From: Artemisia argyi
Lineage: Eukaryota; Streptophyta; Magnoliopsida; Asterales; Asteraceae
DNA: 64,000 nt
Assembly (NCBI GenBank): GCA_030686995.1
Contig: CM060692.1
Location: 14,737,465 to 14,801,464 of the forward strand
Direction: 5' to 3'
Part shown: in pieces, positions 54,751 to 64,000 of the stretch
How the letters are laid out: each line of letters begins with the position of its first letter
Position numbering within the stretch: position 1 is the first letter of the stretch
Notes under the pieces: model-generated
Told to the model about the DNA's origin: nothing
The model's input: only the letters and a program-made list of their open reading frames with translations
The model's database searches: none
Position numbers and translations under genes: made by a program

Positions 54751-56481
54751 TGTTGGCATGAATATTACGATATTTAATCTAAACATCCTCTTCATGTTTT
54801 GATGATGACAAAGATGTAAGTTACAACATATAACGTAAAGTGCTTAAGTTACTTGTGATCATAATTCTTCTATGCATTCTTACGTCAACAAGCCTCGACA
54901 TCTCAACGTCTCAAGTATGCTTCGACAATCACTTAAGGTATGGATAAACAAGTGTTTAATACATCTCATAATCAAAGGGGTATTTAATTAACTAATACAA
55001 AGTTTATTTAATTATATAAACATATTATATATTTTTGAAAAACACTTTTGGTAATAAAGAAAAATGTTTTAATCATACTAAATATATGATTTCAAACTTT
55101 TAACCAAAATTAGTTAGTTTTTCACAAAATAAACTTTCCCCACTAAAAGACAGAAAATCTGGCCGTTTCAGTAGGGCGGCCCCCTTAATTATAAAGGGCG
55201 GCCCCCTTAATTTTATGGGGACCGGCACACAATTAAGGGGACCGGCCACGCTCCCCTGTCAGATTTGGTCAGAAATTTTTCCCTATAAATACCACCTCAA
55301 ACCTGGAATTTTTCTCACCTTTTGCACAAAAATTTTCAGATCAAACTCTCTCTAAACATCCTTCTAAAACCCTTTGATCATAAGATTATTAATCTTTGTT
55401 TCAAGTGATCCAATTTCTCATCACTCAAAGTGCAAGAGAAGAATCCTCCCTATCGTAAAGCCGAAGATGTATTAGGATCTAGTTAGTGCTTATGTGAAGT
55501 TGTGAGTTATGTATATGTAATAAGTAGATCAGGATGATCTTACTTAGTAGTGATTTAATGAGTGAGTAAGAAATAGTGGAAGGAAGTAGTAGTGTGGAGA
55601 AGACATGTAGTTGTGAAGATGTAGGTGTGTGATTAATTAGTAGAGTTTAGAAGAAGTTGTGATGAAGTTGTGAAGTCGTGAAGACGTGAAGAAGTTGTGA
55701 AGCCGTGAAGAAGTTTAGAAGAAGTTGTGATGAAGTTGTGAAGTCGTGAAGTTGTGAAGTCGTGCAGTTGTGTAGAAGTTGTGTAGTGATCGAAGTTGTG
55801 TTGTGATATTGGTTCTAGCTACTATTAGAACTCGACATTTAGCTTACTGTCGTTAAATGGTGTAAGCAAAAGTTGTGTACGGTTTTCTCCGCCAAAAGGG
55901 AGCTTATTGAGTAGTGAAGAAAACTCTCGAGTAGGTGACTCGGGGAGTGGAGTAGGAACAAGGAAGGTGTCCTTGTAGCCGAACCACTATAAATCATCGT
56001 GTCCGGTTTGCATTTCCTTTCTCTTATCTCTTATCATTTGTTCTTGCATTTATTGCTTTACTTCTATGCTTGCCTACATGTCTTAGTTGTTGCTTATATA
56101 GTTGTGATGATTGATTGTGTTGAACATAGTAGTTAATATTGTGATTGTGTGTATAATTGCATGATATTGTCAAATAGATTATTATTCACACTTCTCATAT
56201 TAAGTTTAACTTGATAGATAATTTGAAACAAAACGTTTTAAGATTTTAAAAGGAAAACGTATTCACATAAAGATCGACCAAAGCTTCATTCATAAAACTA
56301 AGATTTTCCAAAAGCTTACATATATAATTGATCATATTCATTATATGTTGTTTTCATACTAAACTCTAATTGAAGTTTTCCAAACAAACAATTGAATAAA
56401 TTTGAATCAACATTTTGAAACAAAGTTTTTATAAAATGAAAAAGAAGGGAAAACTATTCAACCCCCTTCTAGTTTTCCACA
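54751..56481 (+). mobile_element. B 3' LTR, 1731 bp
   Basis: The pair of 48796-50511; divergence by eye is of the order of one to two percent, plus the minisatellite length change. TATA at 55284-55291. A recent insertion. Confidence 0.9.
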
Positions 56482-57398
56482 GATTACCATAGGCTTGGGA
56501 AAGTATCAAACCTCCACCACATGGCGTAAGTACCTAGGATAAACTATAAAAGAGGTCTTTTAAAGGGTTGTAATGTTAGGTGTTGGGAAATGAAATACAC
56601 GGTTTTGTTGGATAAAGGAAGTTTTTACTGGTGGCGAGTTAACAATCTTGGTTAATTACATGTACAATATGGCGTTGCTAAGCCAAGACTAGACTCGACT
56701 TAAGCTAATAAATGAAAAATAACAAAAACATAAAATAAACATAGAATGAAAAAGGATGGTAGTCAGTATGTTTTTTCTTTTTTTCTTTTTCTATATTTTT
56801 TTTTTCTTTTTCTTGATTTTTCGATTTTTTTTTAAGATTAACGCGCATATGGGGGTAATATATGATGTTCTTCCCCATTACTCCGTAGAATAAGTACTTT
56901 ACCCATGAGTCCCAATCGTCCCAAAACAATATGTACAAGGATATGACTCGACTTAGCAACCATGTAATCAATTAGATAATTAACTTAGGGTTTAACGAAT
57001 AACAATAATGCACTAAAAATGAGCGCATACACGGAAGGCTAAGGCGATTTGGTTGTACATTTAAGTGGGGTGTAACATATTCTTCCTTTAAGTAAGATGC
57101 TTAAAGTTAGAAATGAAAAGATAGGCTCGGAGGGGTGTACTAGGGGTTTCGTGTACTAAAAATGAGTACAACGCTAAGGGTGTGGGAAAAATTAGTTGAC
57201 TTAACTATCCAAGTAATATGACTTAAATGGTCAAGTAATTATGATACGGGTTTAACACAAGGGTGATCCTAATGCCTCTTATCATGTAGTAAATCCTACT
57301 ACACAAATGTAGTCTCACTAGCGGTCTCGGGATGCATCACTAACGCAAGTTCTAGAATCTAAATGCTACCGGTACACTCATAAGCACTAATAGTAAAT
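56482..57398 (-). other. Continuation of the A4 3' noncoding interior
   Basis: It resumes after the GATTA duplication with the same order of blocks as A1 17707-18807. It contains a T-rich tract (56770-56832) that makes a lysine-rich nonsense frame on the minus strand. No gene. Confidence 0.75.
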
Positions 57399-58175
57399 TG
57401 ATGCGTGGGAATCGCACCTTGCTTTACCTCTCGAGGGATCTCAAGAAGCTTACAACCCCCACCAGGCAGTGTACCTGATCGTTGTAGTATAGTATAGTGA
57501 CAAGTACCGGGGGATTGATCGTTCAGCTTAGGAATAGTGTCGCTAGGATTAGAAAACCTAATTAATAGTTCTAGAGATGAAAGATGATTATTTTGTTTTT
57601 TTATATTTTAATGAAAGCAAGTAAAATCTCGGGTTTTGGAAGAGTGGGCGGAATTAGTTGCTATTCAACTAACCCAAAACTATTATATAATTGAAATAAA
57701 CTAATGAAAATGAAATTAAACTAAATTAAACTAAGATTGTGAGCAGTGGTTGGAGAAATTGTGTTTACTTAAACTTCATTACTCCCTAGATATCTTTTAC
57801 ATGTTAATTACTTGTTACACTTATGACGGCCTATGTGACGCCGTCACCACCTACGGTATTTTATTCTTGCCACTTTGACGCCGTCATAAAGCCTTCTGAC
57901 GCCGTCACCACCTAGGGTATTTTATTCTTCATGTCTGACGCCATCAAGATGGTGGTCTTGACGCCGTCACCTTGTATCTTCAGCATGGATTTTTGGTACT
58001 TTGTCGTTTTCTTCACTTTTATGCTCCAAAAACGTCCAAAATGGCTTCTTTTCCAGAATTCACTCTCCAAACACCTAAAATCACAAAAGGAACGATTTAG
58101 GGCAATATTTGATCAAATAAAGTCGGATTCGGGCTTAAATGACCCCCTAAAAACGGATCATTTTTCGCCTCATCA
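57399..58175 (-). mobile_element. A5 3' LTR with a ~620-bp internal deletion
   Basis: It matches the right LTR up to GTTACACTT (57819), then jumps to TATGACGGCC in the array. The TATA region is lost; the array is retained (57822-57970). As the 3' LTR it is not the promoter of this copy. Confidence 0.8.
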
Positions 58176-60675
58176 TATACCCTTACACTTGAGATTTGCT
58201 TGTCCTCAAGCAAATGAGCTTTTATTCTACTCAAAAGACAAGTTAGGGGTCATTTAACACTAATATAAAAGTAATTACAACAAATAATCGTTCCACTAAA
58301 GACCAATAGACAAGCACGGAGGTCATACACAAGCACCTCACAAATAGTGTTTAGATACTCACATCTCTCGGGTGTAATAAAGTAATATAACATTATGGAA
58401 ATGGAAGATATCTCTCACTACCTGTCATAGCAAAATAGATTACCATAGGCTTGGGAAAGGATCAAACCTCCACCACATGGCGTAAGCACCTAGGATAAAC
58501 TATCAAAGAGGTCTTTTAAAGGGTTATAACGTTAGGTGTAGGGATATGAATTACACGGTTTTGTTGTATAAAGGGAATTTTACTGGTGGCGAGTTAACAA
58601 TCTTGGTTAATTACATGTACAAGATGGCGTTGCTAAGCCAAGACTAGACTCGACTTAAGCTAATAAATGAAAAATAACAAAAACATAAAATGAACATAGA
58701 ATGAAAACGGGATGGTAGTCCGTATGTTTTTTTCTTTCTTTTTCCTTTTTCTATTTTTTTTTCTTTTTCTTAATTTTTTCGATTTTTTTTTTCTTTTTTT
58801 TTTTTTTTTTTTTTTTTTTTCATACACTCTTACCCTACCATCCAAAATAATACATCATAGGGGTTTGAGCAATCCCCTTACACTTGAATCTTTACATACT
58901 TTACATTAAACTAATCTAATGACTCGAATTACGAAAATCAAAACACTTGGAGCACTTTTAAGATTAACGTACATATGGGGGTAATAATATTATGTTCTTC
59001 CCCATTACTCCATAAAACAAGTACTTACCCATGAGTCCCAATCGTCCCAAAACAATATGTACAAGGATATGACTCGACTTAGCAACCATGTTATCAATTA
59101 GAAAGTTAACTTAGGGTTTAACAAATAACAATAATGCACTAAAAATGAGCGCATACACGGAAGGCTAAGGCGATTTGGGTGTACATTTAAGTGGGGTGTA
59201 ACAAATTCTTCCTTTAAGTAAAATGATTAAAGTTAGAAACGAAAAGATAGGCTCGGAGGGGTGTACTAGGGGTTTCGTGTACTAAAGATGAGTACAACGC
59301 TAAGGGTGTGGGAAAAATTAGTTGACTTAACTAGCCAAGTAATATGACTTAAATGGTCAAGTAATTATAATACGGGTTTAACACAAGGGTGATCCTAATG
59401 CCTCTTATCATGTAGTAAATCCTACCACACGAATGTAGTCTCACTAGCGGTCTCGGGATGCATCACTAACGCAAGTTCTAGAATCTAAATGCTACCGGTA
59501 CACTCATAAGTACCAATAATAAATGCTTTTCCTATCAAAACTAAAGGCGAACCTCACATTTTTGGGTGGAAAATTTTTCTGAATATACGGTTATGTGCTA
59601 GTCATACAATCTCCTATCCATGAGACGCTTGCTATGGCTAAAGTTTCACTCCTAAATGTTGTAAAAAATTTTAAATTTGGCGCTAAAATTACACTAACAA
59701 GTATTTCTCATAGTTTTATTACTCGTCTACTATCAAACAAAACAAACTCAAGCGAAAGTGCATATGTAAGGTATCATCTTTTTACCCTCCCCTTACACTT
59801 AGGATGAACATTGTCCCCAATGTTCAAGTAAAGAATGTAAAAGTTAAGAAGTAAAGAGAATGAAATCAAATACTCCCCTGATTCGCTCGGTATGGATTAT
59901 AGGTTGGCCAGGTTAAATCTTCCTCCAAGAAAATGAACAATCAAAGCTTCCCTTCCAGAATATAAATCATCTTCTTGTCATAAATAACCTATAAATCCTG
60001 ACAAAAGTAGACAAGGCAACCTCGCGTAAAATCGGCGGCATCCTATATAAGTTACTAAATCCTAGAAAACAAAGTAAGATATAATGCTTGTGGAATGAAG
60101 TTTGCGGATTTCCTGGAGATTATAAAAGTTAATAATTCACAAAAACCATAAGACTCCCTTAGAAAAACAAAACCGGTAAAATTTCCAGATTTTTGACTCC
60201 TGACGCCGTCAAGAGCAATACCCTGACGCCGTCAGAATGGACCTGCAGAAATTCTTATGTTAAGTTTCCGGAAAATTTCTGGAAAAACTTTGTCCTACTT
60301 CCTGGAAAATCCTGCAAAACTTCATTATGACTCAATACAAGCATTTGACTCTAACAAATACGAATATACATGTTCATTAAATATTGTGGAAAATCATGAT
60401 CTGTTTGTTTCTTAAAAACATATTTGGGGTTTCCCCTTACACTTATCTTTTGCAAAAATACCTTTAGGTTGAAGTTAAGACTAGGCCAAACAACATAATA
60501 AAGTATTTCCACATTTTAATTGAGAAACATGATCAACCAACAATAAAAAAATAAAACATGCATACGGAAGCAAATAACAATCAAACAATTAAAATTACAC
60601 AAAACATGGGTTGCCTCCCAAGAAGCGCTTTTCTTTATTTACGAGTCTTGTAGCTAGACTCAAAGTCGTGGGTTA
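58176..60675 (-). other. 3' noncoding region of A5
   Basis: Same blocks as A1 17457-19950. T-run of about 24 at 58797-58820. No gene. Confidence 0.75.
60201..60234 (-). promoter_or_regulatory. Paired TGACGCCGTCA motif downstream of gag (A5)
   Basis: Copies start at 60201 and 60224, 23 bp apart, as in A1 and A3, with a different spacer. Confidence 0.6.
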
Positions 60676-62913
60676 CTACGTGATCTCATCATTGGTTCCA
60701 CTCTCTAGGTCGTCTTCTAAACCAGTTTTGTATTCCGGACCTAGTTGCAAGCATTCTTTGTAGAAACCAAGCATCCTATTTCTAACATACTCTACTCCTC
60801 TACGTCTATCCTCCTCATTCCTATAATAAGCCGCTTGCTTATGTTCCTTTTCGAAATTAGAGAGAAGGCGGTATTGTTCGATCTTGTAGGGCATTTGATA
60901 AGCGACCTCATCATTATCTTTCTTGAACCTAACTATCCCTAAAGTCAGATCATAACTCATCCTAGTGGCTTCAACAAATGGCTTCCCGAATATAATTTGG
61001 CTAAGGCAAGCATCTATCACGGGACGAGTGTCTTCCACTATCATAAAATCAATCTCATAGGTAAGGTTCCCTATAATGACATGCAATCCCTTCACTCTTC
61101 CTGCAAAATTACTTATCCGATTCATACCGGGCATCAACCTAAAATTGAGTTGCTTCTTCATCACCCAATTGTAATAAGTCCTAGTCATGATGTTCACGGG
61201 GGATCTAAGGTTGATGTAAGCTTTCCATATATGCATGTGCCCGATATTACATGGGATGTTAATGTTGGAGGGATCTCCCATTTTGATCAGGGGGTCGCCA
61301 AAGATATATGTTTTCTCGGGACTATCGAATAAATCCTTATGGTATTCCCGTTCCTCTTCGGTTGGCAACTTATCAAAGTATTTCTCTATAGGTTCTATCT
61401 CCTCTAATTCCTCATCCTTATTAACCTCAACTTCCCTACTCTCATCCTCACTATTGGCTTCTACCTTAGCTTCATCCTTGTCACTCTCCTCTATCTCTCT
61501 ATCTATCGGCTTAATGGTGACAACATTGATAAAGTGGACATGTTTGGATGATGAGGGGTCCTTGATTTGAATTCCACTATTGGTGTCCTTAGTGTCCTTC
61601 CTAGGTGTGGCTAATGTTTGGTTGTTGAGGGCTTTCAACAAGTTGTCGATCTTGTTGGTCATCTCCGTTTGTTGTTGGTTGAATTCGTTTTCGAACCTAG
61701 CTATGCGGGCTTCTTGAGATGCCATAAATTTCGACATCAATCCTTCAAGATTGTTGGTACTACCATAGTTGTTAGAAGGATTGTTGTTGAAGGTACGGTT
61801 GGATGGTGGACCGTTTGATTGGTAACGATTAAGCGGATTGGAAGAATTGGTTTGATTTTGTTTCCACCTAAGGTTTGGGTGATTTTTCCATGAGGGGTTG
61901 TATGAATCACCATATGTGTTTGGCTCGGGCTTGAAAGTGTACCACTTATCTCCCGCTTCGTCAGTACGCGTGGATGCGTAGTCCGCAAAAGCTGTTCCGG
62001 GGAGTTCCATACAATCACGAGTGTCATGGGGACCACTACATAATTTGCATGAAGAAGTGATTTTGTTCACTTGGCTTGAATGCTTCGGAGCTTCGTAAGA
62101 TTTCATGAGAAACTTGACTTGGTCCTCAAGTTCCATGATCCTACGGTCGGGAGTGCTTGAATTGTTCGAAGGCAAAGATATTGCCTTGACCGTTTTGTTC
62201 AAATCACGGGGATCATTCCAACTTTCATTGTCATAGAGAGCAAGATCTTCTATGAGTTCCCATGATTGTTCCGCACTAAGATCACGTAGCTTACCACCGG
62301 CCGATTGGTCAATGGTTCGCCTCGTGGAGATGTCGATATGGTCATAGAAAATTTGGACTTGGAGCCAAAGATCTATGCCATGATGAGGGACTTTTTGGAG
62401 TAAGTCCTTGAAACGAGTCCATGCTTCATAAAGAGATTCATTTTGACGTTGTTGAAACATCAAGATGTCATTCCTAAGCTTAGTAGTTCTCCCCGGTGGG
62501 AAAAATTGAGCAAGGAAACGAGTGGTGAGATCATCCCATGTGGTGATGGATCCCGCGGGTAAACGCTCAAGCCATTGACTAGCTTGATCCCGTAGAGAGA
62601 ATTGGAATAGGCGTAAACGGGTAGTCTCTCTAGTTTCAACACCTAGGTCTATGGAATCTACGATTTTGAGGAAATCCTTAAGGTGTTGGTTTGGATCTTC
62701 GGAACGAAGTCCATGGAATGCACATCCGCTTTGCACCAACCGGATGGTGTCGGATCGCAAGGGGTTCACATTGGCTCCGGTGAGCTCAATGGTGTTTCGG
62801 TAGCCTTGGTGGCTAGGTCGGGAATACTCTCCTAAGGTTCGGGGCCTAAGGGGTTCTAATGGTGGGTTTTGTTGTGGTGGGATGATGGGTTCAAAGATGT
62901 TACCACCTTCCAT
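60676..62913 (-). CDS. gag: A5 gag plus protease-like protein, 745 residues, intact
   Basis: ATG at 62913 (MEGGNIFEPIIPPQQ), about 170 bp after the primer-binding site. Residues about 75-190 form a retrotransposon-gag (capsid) domain (HLKDFLKIVDS, QASQWLERLPAGSITTWDDL, RFLAQFFPPGRTTKLRND). Residues 289-301 are a short zinc knuckle, CKLCSGPHDTRDC (C-x2-C-x3-H-x4-C, one residue shorter than usual). An Asn/Pro-rich linker, a coiled-coil-prone segment (EARIARFENEFNQQQTEMTN) and an acidic region follow. About 560-690 is an aspartic-protease-like domain, with INLRSPVNIMTR at the active-site position: the Asp is Asn and the S/T-G-A is missing. No RT or integrase follows. It probably forms particles with enzymes from another element; this is inference from the family type. 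Confidence 0.85.
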   Translation of the reverse strand: MEGGNIFEPIIPPQQNPPLEPLRPRTLGEYSRPSHQGYRNTIELTGANVNPLRSDTIRLVQSGCAFHGLRSEDPNQHLKDFLKIVDSIDLGVETRETTRLRLFQFSLRDQASQWLERLPAGSITTWDDLTTRFLAQFFPPGRTTKLRNDILMFQQRQNESLYEAWTRFKDLLQKVPHHGIDLWLQVQIFYDHIDISTRRTIDQSAGGKLRDLSAEQSWELIEDLALYDNESWNDPRDLNKTVKAISLPSNNSSTPDRRIMELEDQVKFLMKSYEAPKHSSQVNKITSSCKLCSGPHDTRDCMELPGTAFADYASTRTDEAGDKWYTFKPEPNTYGDSYNPSWKNHPNLRWKQNQTNSSNPLNRYQSNGPPSNRTFNNNPSNNYGSTNNLEGLMSKFMASQEARIARFENEFNQQQTEMTNKIDNLLKALNNQTLATPRKDTKDTNSGIQIKDPSSSKHVHFINVVTIKPIDREIEESDKDEAKVEANSEDESREVEVNKDEELEEIEPIEKYFDKLPTEEEREYHKDLFDSPEKTYIFGDPLIKMGDPSNINIPCNIGHMHIWKAYINLRSPVNIMTRTYYNWVMKKQLNFRLMPGMNRISNFAGRVKGLHVIIGNLTYEIDFMIVEDTRPVIDACLSQIIFGKPFVEATRMSYDLTLGIVRFKKDNDEVAYQMPYKIEQYRLLSNFEKEHKQAAYYRNEEDRRRGVEYVRNRMLGFYKECLQLGPEYKTGLEDDLESGTNDEIT

Positions 62914-63063
62914 GATGTCGGATGGTAAAGAGTTACGAACAAAGGCACGAAGAAATAAGATAGACTAAAGAAGACCTAAAAATAAAAATAAAAATCTTAC
63001 TAGAAAGGAATCTAGCAAGTAGACCTAATAAAAAGAAATCCTAACCTAGACAATAACTATTCC

Positions 63064-63085
63064 CCGGGCTGCGGCGCCAAAAACT
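63064..63085 (-). promoter_or_regulatory. A5 primer-binding site
   Basis: Minus-strand TTTTTGGCGCCGCAGCCCGGGG directly after the 5' LTR, a variant of the A1 site in the GTTG part; the TGGCGCCG core is kept. Confidence 0.75.
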
Positions 63086-64000
63086 TGATGCGTGGGAATC
63101 GCACCTTGCTTTACCTCTCGAGGGATCTCGAGAAGCTTACAACCCCCACCAGGCAGTGTACCTGATCGTTGTAGTATAGTATAGTGACAAGTACCGGGGG
63201 ATTGATCGTTCAGCTTAGGAATAGTGTCACTAGGATTAGAAAACCTAATTAATAGTTCTAGAGATGAAAGATGATTATTTTGTGTTTTTATATTTTAATG
63301 AAAGCAAGTAAAATCTCGGGTTTTGGAAGAGTGGGCGGAATTAGTTGCTATTCAACTAACCCAAAACTATTATATAATTGAAATAAACTAATGAAAATGA
63401 AATTAAACTAAATTAAACTAAGGTTGTGAGCAGTGGTTGGAGAAATTGTGTTTACTTAGACTTCATTACTCCCTAGATATCTTTTACATGTTAATTACTT
63501 GTTACACTTGTATGGATGACGGATTGTATTCCTTAATACCATTCGTGGGGTGGCATACATAACTCCCCAACTCTATGAGCTCTTATCTCCTCCTACACCA
63601 TGACCCAGCACAACTATAGGGATTGTAAACAGTGGCTCATGCATTAAATACAACCAATAAAGACCTAGTACGCCTCGGTTCATATTTGTTAAGACGCTCA
63701 AGCATGTTACCATTTGGAGATCTGCCAGTTTTCTTAAGCCTAACATATAATATCATTCATCCAAAACAAGAATAGACAAGTAATCAACACATAATCAACA
63801 TCTAGGTTTCATTAGATCTAAGCAAACACAAAGGAAATCTAGCCTAGCATAGTAGAATTAAGATAAGAACAAGAGATAAACAACCAACACATAGACATAT
63901 TGATTGAATTGAAAGTATACTTATCTCAATTACAATGCAAGGTCTCAAGGGTTTGGAACCCTTGAAAAACCTGTAAAAGAGGCACCAAAATCGTCTTTAG
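63086..64000 (-). mobile_element. A5 5' LTR, partial (915 bp in window)
   Basis: Plus-strand start TGATGCGTGGG. It is cut by the right edge before the TATA box and array. Confidence 0.85.

Larger units (their letters stand above)
48796..56481 (+). mobile_element. B: complete Sirevirus-like copia derivative without gag-pol, 7.7 kb
   Basis: LTRs of 1716 and 1731 bp, exact 5-bp duplication GATTA (48791-48795 and 56482-56486), primer-binding site TGGTACCAGAGC at 50514-50525, four polypurine tracts with core AAGGGGGAG before the 3' LTR, and GC-rich palindromes just upstream of the LTR TATA box. Multiple polypurine tracts and LTR palindromes are known hallmarks of Sireviruses. The 4.2 kb interior shows no gag, protease, integrase or RT, so it is a large non-autonomous derivative. 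Inserted in A4. Confidence 0.85.
47117..57398 (-). mobile_element. A4: A-family element inserted in A3 gag, itself hosting B and cut by A5
   Basis: Left (3') LTR 47117-48528 (1412 bp, TATA about 48086-48093, TGACGCCGTCA array about 48104-48325). The interior 48529-48795 continues at 56482-57398 after B; a deletion of about 200 bp at 56832, at a T-run, removed one PPT-like copy. It is cut at 57398 by A5. GATGC (47112-47116) is the presumed left target sequence. No gag of A4 lies in the window. Confidence 0.8.
57399..64000 (-). mobile_element. A5: A-family element with intact ORF, 5' LTR cut by window edge
   Basis: Left (3') LTR 57399-58175, only 777 bp; interior 58176-63085; right (5') LTR from 63086 to beyond 64000. 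Inserted in A4 after TAAAT (57394-57398). All family landmarks are present: PPT-like copies 58180, 58874, 59789 and 60433, T-rich tract 58728-58820, paired motif 60201/60224, gag and primer-binding site. Its ORF has no disablement, so it is the best representative of the family here. Confidence 0.85.

Overview
The window is plant nuclear DNA, almost certainly from a eudicot and probably an Asteraceae. The Ty3/gypsy and Ty1/copia proteins, and especially the gag-only Athila-like family, look like repeats I associate with that family; this is a judgement from memory, not a search. I found no convincing host gene. Nearly all of the 64 kb is LTR retrotransposons inserted into one another.

Layout: (1) 1 to about 4700: the 3' end of an unidentified plus-strand element (Z), with an ORF tail, a 3' noncoding region holding an array of hairpins, a polypurine tract and an LTR start at 1034, then a long AT-rich stretch. 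(2) 5207-13371: a broken Ty3/gypsy chromovirus of Tekay/Del type (T1) with gag, protease, RT, RNase H, integrase, chromodomain and a 3.46 kb 3' LTR; no 5' LTR is recognisable. (3) 13372-23975: anonymous DNA with a tRNA-like SINE head, then a truncated LTR of the T family (T2) split by A1 (16056-23757), a complete minus-strand Athila-like element that carries only gag plus a protease-like domain. (4) 23976-25223: low-copy-looking DNA with decayed coding traces. (5) 25224-37019: a young minus-strand Ty1/copia element (C) with 5-bp target duplications, broken gag and integrase frames, an intact 775-residue RT/RNase H ORF, a long extra ORF in the env position, and between them a small gene-like unit on the opposite strand with its own TATA box and polyadenylation signal. 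(6) 37165-64000: a Russian-doll nest of the gag-only family. A2 is interrupted by A3, A3 by A4 and by a T-family solo LTR (T3, 41610-44858), and A4 by A5 and by B (48796-56481), a complete Sirevirus-like copia derivative without recognisable gag-pol. A5 has an undamaged 745-residue ORF and runs off the right edge.

How parts work together: the A elements keep LTRs, primer-binding site, gag and cis elements but no RT or integrase, so they would need enzymes from an autonomous relative (TR-GAG-like non-autonomous retrotransposons). Their LTRs carry arrays of the near-palindrome TGACGCCGTCA right beside the TATA box, a pair of the same motif at fixed 23-bp spacing lies downstream of gag, and four PPT-like tracts are spread along the 3' region. 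The best candidates for something undescribed are the opposite-strand gene in C, the Z hairpin array, the TGACGCCGTCA system of the A family, and the CAAAGTACTG motif scattered through coding and noncoding parts of C.
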